From Slackia heliotrinireducens DSM 20476 (GTDB lineage: Bacteria > Actinomycetota > Coriobacteriia > Coriobacteriales > Eggerthellaceae): 64,000 bases of DNA. The DNA lies in assembly GCF_000023885.1 (NCBI RefSeq), contig NC_013165.1, forward strand, positions 1,922,001-1,986,000, in the 5' to 3' direction. Position numbers and translations under genes: made by a program. Below, piece by piece: positions 54,182 to 62,935 of this stretch; the stretch's first letter is position 1; each line of letters starts with the position of its first letter. The notes under the pieces were generated by a model. The model saw nothing but the letters and a program-made list of their open reading frames with translations. It had not been told where the DNA came from and did not search any database.

Positions 54182-54631
54182 TCACGCTATGAAATGCATG
54201 AACGTATGTGCAAGGTGGCATGCCGTGAATAGAACTATCAGTATCACGGCAACGGTGTTACGCCTGTCAACTGCGAATAGTAAAAATGCAATGCACGGGA
54301 ACAGCGTTAATCCCAAGATGACCGCTGCGCCCGTAACTCCTTGATAGTACAAGGCCCAGCAAACGTAATACAACAACACCGAAGCTACCGTGCATTTTGT
54401 CGTCCGGTTCAGGCAAAACGGGTTTTGATCCACCCGCATCAAAAGGCAAAGGCATAGAACAAAAGCGATCTGACACACCGTGGCTACAGAGTCTATCTCG
54501 GGCGTCAACGAATCTGCTCTCAATATGTCATTGGGCGCAGGAATCGCAAACCAAATAAAGTTCGGCACCATGACGGCTAAAAACAGCACCAGTCCGCGCC
54601 ATTCGAAACCAAGGTTGTATTTCCGCAGCAT
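54182..54631 (-). CDS. Small membrane protein of unknown function
   Basis: 149 residues with four hydrophobic segments (about 9-30, 49-66, 80-118 in two passes, and 123-145). No family recognised; the loops are short and the N-terminus is cytoplasmic by the positive-inside rule (MLRKYNLGFEWR). The ATG is preceded by GGAGGAAGG. It lies downstream of the PfkB kinase gene with a 106-base gap and may or may not be in the same unit. Confidence 0.65.
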   Translation of the reverse strand: MLRKYNLGFEWRGLVLFLAVMVPNFIWFAIPAPNDILRADSLTPEIDSVATVCQIAFVLCLCLLMRVDQNPFCLNRTTKCTVASVLLYYVCWALYYQGVTGAAVILGLTLFPCIAFLLFAVDRRNTVAVILIVLFTACHLAHTFMHFIA

Positions 54632-54737
54632 AACCCTTCCTCCGCACAATTCTGGCTTGTCGCTCAGCCACCATTCTGCGGCTCAAGCGGAGTCGTTGCC
54701 GCGGCGGACACCCTGTTGCAATCGTCGGGGCGATGGC

Positions 54738-55652
54738 TTAGAAACCGCCGCCGACAGGACAGGTGGCTTCTTCGCTTCCGATGGTCGCCGATGCAAGGCG
54801 GGCACCGAAAGCCACGGCATCCGCCAGCACACACCCTTCGACAAGCTTCATGACCGTTCCCGAGAAGAACGCGTCTCCGGCACCGGTGCTGTCTACCATT
54901 TTGGCGGGATACGGCGGGCAGATGCCAGCGCTGCCGGCGCGTCCGTCGAAATAGACCGCACCTTCGGCGCCCATAGTGACGACCATGGAGGCAATGCCCT
55001 CCCGAGAAGCAGCATCGGGCAGGAACTCCAGCATCTGGGTCGGCGAATAGTCCGCCAGCGCGCCCAAGCCGAAGTACTTGGCGGCTTCGATCACGTTGCA
55101 GATGAAGCAATCCGTCTGCTTGACCAGGTCTTTTCGGCTGAGCACGACGCTCATGTTGCCCACGATGGCGTACAGCGGCTTGCCATGCCTTTTCGCCGCG
55201 TCCACGACCACCTCGGCGATGCGCTCGTTCAGGTCCAACTCCAGAACAATCGCGTCGGCCCCGGCCGCGATGGTGTCGATTTCGCGCGAAAGGTGCTCTT
55301 CCAGAAGGTCCAGCTCCGGCATTTTGGATATGGACCCGGCAAGGTCGCCGTTCTCGTCGAGGATGACCAGCCACATGCCGATGCCGTTGTCCGAAGCCTG
55401 CGGCGCATGGTCCAGATTCACACCGCGCTCGAGCAAACGCCGCCGAACATCCCGACCGAAGGCGGAATCCTCCATCGTACCCACGAAGGAGACCGGCTTG
55501 CCAACGTTCGCGAAGTTCTCGGCAACGTTGCGCCCCACCCCGCCGTGAACGATTTTGACATCGCCCACATTGCGGCCCTGCGGGTCGTATGCGCCCTTCG
55601 GAACCCCTTTGACATCCACGAACGTCGTGCCGATCACAACCGTATGGCCCAT
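54738..55652 (-). CDS. PfkB family carbohydrate/nucleoside kinase
   Basis: 304 residues. GGVGRNVAENFANVGKPVSFVG is the N-terminal substrate motif and DSTGAGDAFFSG the C-terminal PfkB signature with the catalytic Asp (about 251). Adenosine/ribokinase-like. In this position, downstream of the MTA/SAH deaminase and SAH hydrolase genes, a nucleoside such as adenosine or inosine is the likely substrate. ATG chosen for GGAGCG upstream; a TTG six bases earlier is possible. Confidence 0.88.
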   Translation of the reverse strand: MGHTVVIGTTFVDVKGVPKGAYDPQGRNVGDVKIVHGGVGRNVAENFANVGKPVSFVGTMEDSAFGRDVRRRLLERGVNLDHAPQASDNGIGMWLVILDENGDLAGSISKMPELDLLEEHLSREIDTIAAGADAIVLELDLNERIAEVVVDAAKRHGKPLYAIVGNMSVVLSRKDLVKQTDCFICNVIEAAKYFGLGALADYSPTQMLEFLPDAASREGIASMVVTMGAEGAVYFDGRAGSAGICPPYPAKMVDSTGAGDAFFSGTVMKLVEGCVLADAVAFGARLASATIGSEEATCPVGGGF

Positions 55653-55686
55653 TGGCAATCGCTCCGTCCCAAAATCCCCGCCGCCG

Positions 55687-57009
55687 TTACAGGCGCTCTT
55701 GCACTTGCGCGTCCAACCGCTCCATGATTGCGCGGCACTCTTCGAACACCTTCGCCTCGTCGATGCTCACGAGCCTTCGGTGCTCCATAAGCAGCTCACC
55801 GTCGACGATGACCGTATCCACCTCGCTGCCTTTGGCGGAATACACAAGACCCGAAACGATGTTGTTCGCCGGCATGAACTGGGGTTCGTTCAGATTGACC
55901 AGAATCACGTCCGCCAAGGCGCCTTCTGCAAGTACGCCCAGCTCGCCTTCACGTCCGATCGCCTTTGCGCCGTTCAACGTCGCCATGCGCAGCACGTCGG
56001 CGGCGCTCACGCATTGCGCCTGCTCGGTGGCACCTTTGTACACAAGCGACGCGACGTTCATCTCGGAAAACAGGTTCAAGCTGTTGTTGCTGCCGCAGCC
56101 GTCCGTACCCAGGCACACGTTGATGCCGGCATCCAGGAACTTCTGGGCAGGCGCGAACCCGTTGCCCAGTTTCATGTTGCTCTTGGGGTTCAGCGCAACG
56201 CTCACGCCCTTTTCCGCCATAAGGCGGATGTCCTCGTCGGTCGCGTACACGCAATGCGCGGCGATTACCGGCACGTCGAAGACACCGAGTCCGTCGACGT
56301 ACTGGATCGGCGTGGTGCCGTGATCTTCCGCAACGCCTGCCATCTCGGTGCGGCTCTCGGACAGGTGTATGGTCTGGCCGATGCCACGCTCCTTGCACGA
56401 TTGCGTAAGCTTCTGCAGGTAGTCGGCCATGCAGCTGTACGGAGCATGGGGGCCGTGGATGAATTGGAGCCGGCTTTCGTCCTTGAACAGCTCCATTTCC
56501 CGCACGGCCTGGCCGAATTTCATGATGGACTCCTCGGAGTCGGCCACGCCCGCAAGGCCGCGGGAAATGACCGCGCGCATGCCGCTGTCGCGCACGGCGC
56601 CTGCCGCCGCGGAGCGCGGACCGTCTGTCTCCTGGGCCGACTTGATCGTCATATCCACGAAGCAGGTGGTGCCGCTGCGAATCATCTCGCAGGCGGCCAG
56701 CAACGTCGCCCAGTAGACGTCTTCCTCGGTCATGTAGTCCTCAAGCACCTGCACCTTGTCCAGCCAGTCGAAAAAGGCCATGTCGTCCGCGTAGTTGCGA
56801 TGGAACGTCATGTAGGCGTGGGTATGCGCGTTGATAAGCCCGGGCATGGCAAGCATTCCCGTCGCATCGATGACCGTGCAATCCTGCGGCTCAACATCGG
56901 GCGCGATGCGTTCGATGCGGTTACCGGCGATGAGGACATCGCGTTTTTCACAGGTCCATCCGGACTCTCCGTGCAGCAGAACGAGACCGTTCTTGATCAG
57001 GGTATTCAT
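55687..57009 (-). CDS. mtaD: 5-methylthioadenosine/S-adenosylhomocysteine deaminase-type amidohydrolase
   Basis: 440 residues. The metal site is complete: HTH in INAHTHAYMTFHRN, His in HLSESRTE, His in AAHCVYAT, and Asp in GTDGCGSNN. The layout matches MTA/SAH/adenosine deaminases (MtaD), which convert the adenine moiety to hypoxanthine. The neighbouring genes encode SAH hydrolase (31 bases upstream) and a PfkB kinase, supporting this over other amidohydrolases. ATG chosen for GAGGAG upstream. Confidence 0.88.
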   Translation of the reverse strand: MNTLIKNGLVLLHGESGWTCEKRDVLIAGNRIERIAPDVEPQDCTVIDATGMLAMPGLINAHTHAYMTFHRNYADDMAFFDWLDKVQVLEDYMTEEDVYWATLLAACEMIRSGTTCFVDMTIKSAQETDGPRSAAAGAVRDSGMRAVISRGLAGVADSEESIMKFGQAVREMELFKDESRLQFIHGPHAPYSCMADYLQKLTQSCKERGIGQTIHLSESRTEMAGVAEDHGTTPIQYVDGLGVFDVPVIAAHCVYATDEDIRLMAEKGVSVALNPKSNMKLGNGFAPAQKFLDAGINVCLGTDGCGSNNSLNLFSEMNVASLVYKGATEQAQCVSAADVLRMATLNGAKAIGREGELGVLAEGALADVILVNLNEPQFMPANNIVSGLVYSAKGSEVDTVIVDGELLMEHRRLVSIDEAKVFEECRAIMERLDAQVQERL

Positions 57010-57040
57010 CGGCACTCCTCTACCCTCTTGCGACGGCGGC

Positions 57041-58285
57041 CTAAATCGTCGAGTTGTTCAGATACGCTTCCTGTTCGGGCGTCAGCGTGTCGATTTCAAT
57101 GCCCAGGAAGGCCAGCTTCCTGTGCGCGACCTCCAGGTCGACCTCTCGCGGCACGTCGATGAGCTTTTCAGTCAGCGTGCCCTGGTGCTCGACCAGGTAT
57201 TTCGCGGACAGCGCCTGGATGGCGAAGCTCATGTCCATGATCTCCGCGGGATGCCCGTCACCGGCGGCCAGGTTCACCAGCCTGCCTTCCGCCAGCACGT
57301 ACACGTGCGTGCCGTTGGGCAGCGTGTAGCCCATGATGTTGTTGCGCATCTCGCGCGCCTCGACGGCGATCTCGCGCAGGCGCTTCATGTCGATTTCCAC
57401 GTCGAAGTGGCCCGCGTTGCACAGGATTGCGCCTTCCTTCATCACCATGAAGTCGGGCTCGGTGATGACCCCGTTGCAGCCGGTGACGGTGACGAAGAAG
57501 TCGCCGATCTTGGACGCCTCGTTCATGGGCATGACCTCGAAGCCGTCCATATACGCCTCGATGGCCTTGATGGGGTCGATCTCGGTGACGACCACCTTGG
57601 CGCCCAGGCCCTTCGCGCGCATGGCCACGCCCTTGCCGCACCAGCCATAGCCGGCCACGACAACGTTCTTGCCTGCGACGATGAGGTTCGTGGTGCGGTT
57701 GATGCCGTCCCAGACGGACTGGCCCGTGCCGTAGCGGTTGTCGAACAGGTGCTTGCAGTCGGCGTTGTTCACCTTCACCATGGGGAAACGCAGCTGACCT
57801 GCGTTGTCCATGGCCGTAAGGCGGACGATGCCCGTGGTGGTCTCTTCGCAGCCGCCGATCACGTATTGCAGCTCGTCTTGCATCTCGGTGTGCAGCATAT
57901 GGACCAAATCACCGCCGTCGTCGATGATGATGTTCGCGTGATGCGACAGCGCCTCCTTGATGTGCGCGTTGTACTCCTGGTCCGTGGCCCCGTGCCATGC
58001 GAACACGTTCAGCCCGGCTTTGACCAGGGCGGCCGCGACATCGTCCTGCGTGGAGAGCGGGTTGGAGCCCGTCACGAACATCTCGGCGCCGCCCGCGGCC
58101 AAGACCTTGCACAGGTATGCGGTCTTCGCCTCCAGATGGATGGATAGCGCGATGCGAATCCCCTTAAAAGGCTGGGTTTGGCTGAAGTCCTCTTCCAAAC
58201 TCCTCAGAAGCGGGCAGTTCCTTTTCACCCATTCGATTTTGTTCTCCCCAGAGGGCGCCAAATCGATGTCGCGAATGATGCTCAT
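57041..58285 (-). CDS. ahcY: Adenosylhomocysteinase
   Basis: Splits S-adenosylhomocysteine to homocysteine and adenosine. 414 residues, the shorter archaeal/thermophile-like size class. The NAD-binding loop is VVAGYGWCGKGVAMRAKGLG, with HLEAKTAYL, WHGATDQEYN, and NRYGTGQSVWDGI giving the substrate and catalytic residues. The start MSIIRDIDLAPSGENKIEW is set by GAGGAGG upstream and homologue length. First gene of the methyl-cycle group. Confidence 0.95.
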   Translation of the reverse strand: MSIIRDIDLAPSGENKIEWVKRNCPLLRSLEEDFSQTQPFKGIRIALSIHLEAKTAYLCKVLAAGGAEMFVTGSNPLSTQDDVAAALVKAGLNVFAWHGATDQEYNAHIKEALSHHANIIIDDGGDLVHMLHTEMQDELQYVIGGCEETTTGIVRLTAMDNAGQLRFPMVKVNNADCKHLFDNRYGTGQSVWDGINRTTNLIVAGKNVVVAGYGWCGKGVAMRAKGLGAKVVVTEIDPIKAIEAYMDGFEVMPMNEASKIGDFFVTVTGCNGVITEPDFMVMKEGAILCNAGHFDVEIDMKRLREIAVEAREMRNNIMGYTLPNGTHVYVLAEGRLVNLAAGDGHPAEIMDMSFAIQALSAKYLVEHQGTLTEKLIDVPREVDLEVAHRKLAFLGIEIDTLTPEQEAYLNNSTI

Positions 58286-58458
58286 TGCCAGAATCCTCCT
58301 CGATCCATTGTTGCAGCAATCAAAGCCATGCGTAGACATGTTTCTTGGAGACAGGATACCCGATTGGCACCCGAACTGTCGGCGAAGGCGCCTTCCCCCA
58401 CGATTTAAACGGGACGGGCGAAGGCGCCGCAAGCTTGCTGGGGCAGATACGTCAGCCC

Positions 58459-59007
58459 CTATTCCCAAAGAGAATCCGTACGGGCGGCAGCACGCTGCTC
58501 CCTGTATTTGCGCACGCCGAGAATCAAGAACACGGTGCCGGAGATAATCAGCCCGACCTCGACCGCAATCGGGAAGAGGTCTGTCACGTTGATAGGGCTC
58601 AATTCATGCAGCGTGTAGGCAAGCATCCCCGATCCAATCGCGAGCTGCGGTGCGCCGATTGTGAAGAAATGCGAGTAGCTTTTCCCAAGGTGCCGCTCGA
58701 TGTCTTTCTTGTCGGTATACAAATCCAAGGGGCCGTCAGCCACATTTTTCCGTAGGTACACCCTGTCCGCGTACTCGGCAACGACGGTGATTCCGCTTTG
58801 CTCCAGAAAAGCCAGGTATTCCTTCCTTTTGGACCCAGAGTACTTCGGCAGGTCGACTGCATAGTGAAACTGAGCGGGGGCCACATCTTCGAACTCGTAG
58901 ACGCCATTGTCGTACCCGATGAGCAGGCGTCCGTCCTTGCCCTGCTCGTTGAGCCATTCCTGCTCTTTCTGGATATCCAAGAATGCTTTCTTAACGGTCG
59001 TCCTCAT
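58459..59007 (-). CDS. DUF2812-type membrane protein
   Basis: 182 residues. EQEWLNEQGKDGRLLIGYDNGVYEFEDVAP and the YAVDLP strand pattern match DUF2812, a domain often encoded beside PadR regulators. Two hydrophobic segments (about 118-136 and 142-162) anchor it, and the C-terminus is short and basic. It overlaps the PadR gene by 17 bases and is translated with it. Function unknown, possibly a stress-controlled membrane factor. Confidence 0.78.
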   Translation of the reverse strand: MRTTVKKAFLDIQKEQEWLNEQGKDGRLLIGYDNGVYEFEDVAPAQFHYAVDLPKYSGSKRKEYLAFLEQSGITVVAEYADRVYLRKNVADGPLDLYTDKKDIERHLGKSYSHFFTIGAPQLAIGSGMLAYTLHELSPINVTDLFPIAVEVGLIISGTVFLILGVRKYREQRAAARTDSLWE

Positions 59008-59329
59008 CGGTCGCCTCCTTCATATTCGATGCGTTCGTCAGCATCTCTTCCAAACGATCAAGTTCCTTCTCAAAGAACTGCTTACCTGTATCCGTGATTA
59101 TGTACTCGACCTTTCTGTCCGTCGGATGTTCGTCCAACGCCTTAATCCAGCCCTTCTTCTGCAACGCGTCCAACGCTCCGTACAAAGACCCTGCACCCAG
59201 ATTGACCCGGCCGTTCGTCATCTGCGAGATCTCCTTCATCAAGGCGTACCCATGTGCCGGACGGTGAAGCCGCAGAAGAATATAGAAGACGGACTCGGTA
59301 AGTGCTCCGCTTTTCGCCGCTCGTCCCAT
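58991..59329 (-). CDS. PadR-family transcription regulator
   Basis: 112 residues. The winged helix is typical: ESVFYILLRLHRPAHGYALMKEI, GAGSLYGALDALQKKGWI and VEYIITDTGKQFFEKELDRLEEML. Members repress their own operon and are released by ligands. Start MGRAAKSGALTES has AAGGAG upstream. Nested palindromes just upstream are the likely operator. Confidence 0.92.
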   Translation of the reverse strand: MGRAAKSGALTESVFYILLRLHRPAHGYALMKEISQMTNGRVNLGAGSLYGALDALQKKGWIKALDEHPTDRKVEYIITDTGKQFFEKELDRLEEMLTNASNMKEATDEDDR

Positions 59330-59343
59330 GATTTCACTCCTTC

Positions 59344-59394
59344 TATTACGTAAAACGTTGTATCGTTATTTGTAATATTACATATTTCGTAATA
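59344..59394. promoter_or_regulatory. Probable PadR operator/promoter
   Basis: A perfect 12-base palindrome TGTAATATTACA (59371-59382) lies inside an outer inverted pair TATTACG (59344-59350)/CGTAATA (59388-59394). The AT-rich block stands out against the high-GC surroundings and lies 15 bases upstream of the PadR start. Autoregulation by PadR is inferred. Confidence 0.65.
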
Positions 59395-59480
59395 GTCGTC
59401 AAGGGACGATTCGAAATTGTTTTCCAGGGAACGAAAGAGCCGACCGCCACCCCGCTAAGGCCCTGCACACAACAAAAAAA

Positions 59481-59506
59481 GGGCGCGCCGTTTATGCGAC
59501 GCGCCC
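59481..59506 (-). terminator. Terminator of the TelA/XpaC operon
   Basis: A seven-bp stem GGGCGCG/CGCGCCC with a twelve-base loop, followed on the minus strand by TTTTTTTGTTG, 21 bases after the telA stop. Confidence 0.85.
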
Positions 59507-59527
59507 CGGTGTTCAAGCAGGTTCAGG

Positions 59528-60688
59528 CTACTTTGCAGCCTCGATGAGTTTCTGATGCAGCTGGCCTTCGATCTGGGCGAGCTCGGCCTCGGCCGCAGCG
59601 CGCTTCTCAGAACCTTCGCGCTGGATCTGCATGACCTCGTCCAGCGTGGCGATCAGCTGCTCGTTGGTGTGACGCAGCGTTTCGATGTCGACGATGCCGC
59701 GTTCGCTTTCGCGGGCAGCCGCCACCGTAGCAGTCTTCAGAGCGTCGGCATTGCGCCTGAGCAGCTCGTTGGTCATCTCCGTTACCTGGTGCGTCGCCGC
59801 AGCGGCCTGGTTGGCATGCTCAACGCCCAACGCGATGACCATCTGGTTCTTCCACAGCGGGATGGTGTTCACCACGGTGCTCTGGATCTTTTCGGCCATA
59901 AGCGCGTCGCTTGCCTGGACCATGCGGATCTGCGGCGCCGTCTGAAGCGCGATCTCGCGGGTCAGCTCCAGGTCGTAGACACGCTTCTCGAAGCGGTCGC
60001 ACTTGACGGCCAAGTCGCGTGCGGCCTGGGCGTCTTCGGGCTTGCCGGATTCGTCGGCTTTGGCAATGGCGGCCGGAATGTCGTATGCGCGGACCTGGGC
60101 AATCTTCTCCTTGCCCGCCAGCACGTACATGGACAGCTCTTTGAAGTACGCTGCGTTCAGCTCGTACATGCGGTCCAGAACGCCGATGTCCTTCAGCAGC
60201 TCGCGCTGGTGCGCCTCAAGCTGGTTGGAGATCTCGCGCACGTTGGCTTCGACGGTGCTGTAGTTGGCCTTCAGCGCGGCGGTCTTGTCGCGGCCTTTCT
60301 TGAACAGGCCCAGGAAACCGCCTTGCTCCTCCTCGTCGGGACCCATCTTGCCAAGCTGGACAACCAGCGTCGAGAGCTGCTGGCCCATCTCCCCCAGGTC
60401 TTTGGTGCGCACGTTCTCAAGGGCGCGCTCGGAGAAGTCGGCCACCTTGTGCTGGGCGCCGACGCCGTAGGAAAGAACGGCGGACGAGTCTTCAAGGTCA
60501 ATCTGCTTCACGAATTCCGTGACCTGGGCGCGCTCCTCGGCCGTAAGAGCAGAGCCCTCGGGCGGCGCCGGCATGATGGTCGTGGGCGTGACCTCGGGGG
60601 CCGCAGGGGCAGCGGGAACGGGAGTGCCGAACTCAAGCTTCGGAGTGGGTATGCTTCCGTCCTGGTTGAAGTCGAATTCGTTTGCCAT
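59528..60688 (-). CDS. telA: TelA/KlaA-like toxic anion resistance family protein
   Basis: 386 residues. A Pro/Ala-rich N-terminus (1-45) is followed by the long helical TelA domain: VLSYGVGAQHKVADFSERALENVRTKDLGEMG, GGFLGLFKKGRD and IPLWKNQMVIALGVEHANQAA. The family was named for tellurite resistance, but its usual role is unclear, probably envelope or stress related. It is co-transcribed with XpaC (54 bases), a known pairing. ATG set by GGAAAGGAA upstream. Confidence 0.88.
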   Translation of the reverse strand: MANEFDFNQDGSIPTPKLEFGTPVPAAPAAPEVTPTTIMPAPPEGSALTAEERAQVTEFVKQIDLEDSSAVLSYGVGAQHKVADFSERALENVRTKDLGEMGQQLSTLVVQLGKMGPDEEEQGGFLGLFKKGRDKTAALKANYSTVEANVREISNQLEAHQRELLKDIGVLDRMYELNAAYFKELSMYVLAGKEKIAQVRAYDIPAAIAKADESGKPEDAQAARDLAVKCDRFEKRVYDLELTREIALQTAPQIRMVQASDALMAEKIQSTVVNTIPLWKNQMVIALGVEHANQAAAATHQVTEMTNELLRRNADALKTATVAAARESERGIVDIETLRHTNEQLIATLDEVMQIQREGSEKRAAAEAELAQIEGQLHQKLIEAAK

Positions 60689-60742
60689 CTGTTCTTTCCT
60701 TTCCAAAGTTGCACCTGAAACGGCGATTGATACCGAATTGCC

Positions 60743-61882
60743 TTAACGCTGGCCCGTCAAACCGTCCTGGCTCAGCATCGTGCGCATTACGTACGCGTCG
60801 CCGGACACGTCCCATACCTGATCCAGGCGGAGGTCGTCCAGCTGCTTATCCGTCGCGGACGTGAGCAGGTCGAGCATCTCGTCGACCTCCTGGCGCGTCG
60901 CGTCGGCATTGGCGCCCGTCGCCTGGACAGCATCGAGCTCGGCATAGGCGTTGACAAGCTTCTCGGTGGTGGGTAGATAGTATTCAACGTAGCGGTCCAG
61001 CTTCGGGGCCACGTCAGGATGGCTACGCACGGCCTCGGACATGCGGGCGATGCGGTCGGTCAGATCGGCCATGCGGCGGCGCGTGTCCTCATGGGTGATG
61101 CGCTCCGATGCCTTCATCATGGACATCGCGAAACGCTGGCACGCCGAAACGACGCGCTGGGCATCGTCGGGCATTTGGGAATCGGCCTGCCGGCGGGCCT
61201 GCTCATAGGCCTGCGCCTTCTGGATGTTCGCCTGGGATTGAAGATGCGCGTTGTAGGAAGCACTGGTCAGGTACAGCGTTTCGTTCACGCCGTCGCCCTC
61301 CAGGCGTCCCTGCGGTATGGATCCGCAGCTCAAGGCGCGCTTGAGGATCTTGCGAAGCCTCAGCATGGGGATGCCCGTCGCCACGGAAAGCTCCCTCACC
61401 GGAACGACAAGGCGGTCCGCCAACGCGTAGGCAATCCTATCTATATAGGCACCAAGGCCGAAGGTGTCGGTGCCGCGGGACACCAGAGCAACGCCGCCTG
61501 CCACGAATGCGGCCGTAGAAAGAAACCCCATGGCAGCGAGAACGCCGTTGATCTGGGTGAAGATGAGCGAGAACACCAGCGAGCTGACGGCCGTGGCCAG
61601 CAGGACGACTCCGCCCGCAACCTGAAGGCCGCCCACCAGCCCCGTGCGCTTCGGCGTGATGACGTAAGGCGAGCGGACGGGAGCCTGCGAATACCCTCTG
61701 ACCTGGTCAATGGCGTGCTGCGCAGCATTCGCAAGCGTAGCGCCCAACCCGTCGAAGTCAAGGGAGGAAACGGCCCGGTTGGCAGCCTTTGTCGCGCGAA
61801 CGACGGCATCTGCCCCAGTCGAAACGACCTGGGAGATAACGCCTTGCGAATTGCCGTTGCTGTTGTTCGGATAGGTTGCCAT
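60743..61882 (-). CDS. xpaC: XpaC-like (5-bromo-4-chloroindolyl phosphate hydrolysis) family protein
   Basis: 379 residues. A disordered N-terminus (1-75) leads to two membrane segments (about 84-104 and 106-130, GLVGGLQVAGGVVLLATAVSS and following), then a winged-helix-like part (VPVRELSVATGIPMLRLRKILKRAL) and a helical C-terminus with the XpaC domain. XpaC and TelA often share an operon. Molecular function unknown. ATG set by GGAGGAACG upstream. Confidence 0.8.
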   Translation of the reverse strand: MATYPNNSNGNSQGVISQVVSTGADAVVRATKAANRAVSSLDFDGLGATLANAAQHAIDQVRGYSQAPVRSPYVITPKRTGLVGGLQVAGGVVLLATAVSSLVFSLIFTQINGVLAAMGFLSTAAFVAGGVALVSRGTDTFGLGAYIDRIAYALADRLVVPVRELSVATGIPMLRLRKILKRALSCGSIPQGRLEGDGVNETLYLTSASYNAHLQSQANIQKAQAYEQARRQADSQMPDDAQRVVSACQRFAMSMMKASERITHEDTRRRMADLTDRIARMSEAVRSHPDVAPKLDRYVEYYLPTTEKLVNAYAELDAVQATGANADATRQEVDEMLDLLTSATDKQLDDLRLDQVWDVSGDAYVMRTMLSQDGLTGQR

Positions 61883-62203
61883 GCACGTTCCTCCATATGG
61901 TGGCGAGGTGTCGGCAGCTCCTACATCATTGCGTGCCGCACCAAGTTTCTGGGTACATCGTACCACCTCGTACCGAATACCGACCGAATCGCTACCGCGG
62001 TGTAATATTCAAAGGCCCTGCGTAACAAACCGGTGTCAGCTTGCCGTGCACCAGGCCTCCCTCGGACACCTTTAAACCGAAGCACATGCATCGATAAGGA
62101 CCGATAGCGCTTTAGTGTGTAAAAGTGGTGATTCGAAAAAACACATCCAACGCTTTATGAAAAACGGTATCATGGCTCTATAGTTTTTAAAGGAGGCCAA
62201 CAC
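61883..62203. other. Divergent region ahead of cupin-HTH module 2 and the XpaC gene
   Basis: 321 bases with no gene. It holds the shared motif copy 2, and an AT-rich stretch with TATCAT and CTATAG close to the regulator start. The left part should contain the promoter for the leftward XpaC/TelA operon. Confidence 0.45.
62108..62126. promoter_or_regulatory. Motif shared by both cupin-HTH modules (copy 2)
   Basis: The sequence cgctttagtgtgtaaaagt lies 77 bases ahead of the regulator gene and matches copy 1 at 17 of 19 positions. A partial third copy, CGCTTTATG, is at 62151. Confidence 0.45.
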
Positions 62204-62806
62204 ATGGAGATCACCAACATCAAGCAAGCCGCAGATCGCATCCGTGCGCTCCGCGAGGATCTTGGTCTGTCCATGCAGGAAATGGCAACTGCCACGGGCC
62301 GCACCCTTGCCGAATACGCGGCGCAGGAATCGGGAGAAACGGATCTTTCCTTCACGTTCCTGCACAAATGCGCAAAGGAACTGGGCGTTGACGTCGTCGA
62401 GTTGCTGACGGGCGAAACGCCGCACCTGACCGGATGCTCCCTCGTTCGCAAGAGCGAAGGCCTTTCCATCCAGCGCAAGGGTAGCTTCGAATACCTGCAT
62501 AAGGCACCGAACCTCAGGCACCGCCTGGCTGAACCGTTCCTGGTTACCCAACCCTACGAGGAGGAAGAGCAGGGCAAGCCCATCCACCTCTCCTATCATG
62601 AGGGCCAGGAGCTCGACTACATCATCTCCGGCCGCATGCGCTTCGCATACGAAGACGGCGGCGATGTCGCCATCGAAGAACTCGGTCCCGGCGACCTTCT
62701 CATGTACGACTCCGGCAAAGGCCACGGCATGATTGCCATCGAAGGCGAGCCAGTCGTATTCCTCGCTATCGTAATGAAGCCCGAAGGGAACGCAGGCATT
62801 ATCTAG
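62204..62806 (+). CDS. XRE-family regulator with cupin domain (module 2)
   Basis: 200 residues. The HTH (RIRALREDLGLSMQEMATATGRTLAEYAAQES, about 12-43) is followed by a cupin barrel (HLSYHEGQELDYIISGRMRFAYE, ELGPGDLLMYDSGKGHGM). It is a paralogue in design of module 1. The ATG follows AAAGGAGG. It sits 129 bases upstream of an acyl-CoA synthetase gene that it probably controls. Confidence 0.9.
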   Translation: MEITNIKQAADRIRALREDLGLSMQEMATATGRTLAEYAAQESGETDLSFTFLHKCAKELGVDVVELLTGETPHLTGCSLVRKSEGLSIQRKGSFEYLHKAPNLRHRLAEPFLVTQPYEEEEQGKPIHLSYHEGQELDYIISGRMRFAYEDGGDVAIEELGPGDLLMYDSGKGHGMIAIEGEPVVFLAIVMKPEGNAGII

Positions 62807-62935
62807 GCGCCGCGCTTGTTATTTTGCGTCGGCGCCGAAACACAGCACCCCTGACCACGCTTTTAGAGGCGTGGCAGTTGGTGTGTTGTGCCCATGCCCG
62901 CTAACAACCCTCTCATTACGAAAGAAAACAAAACC

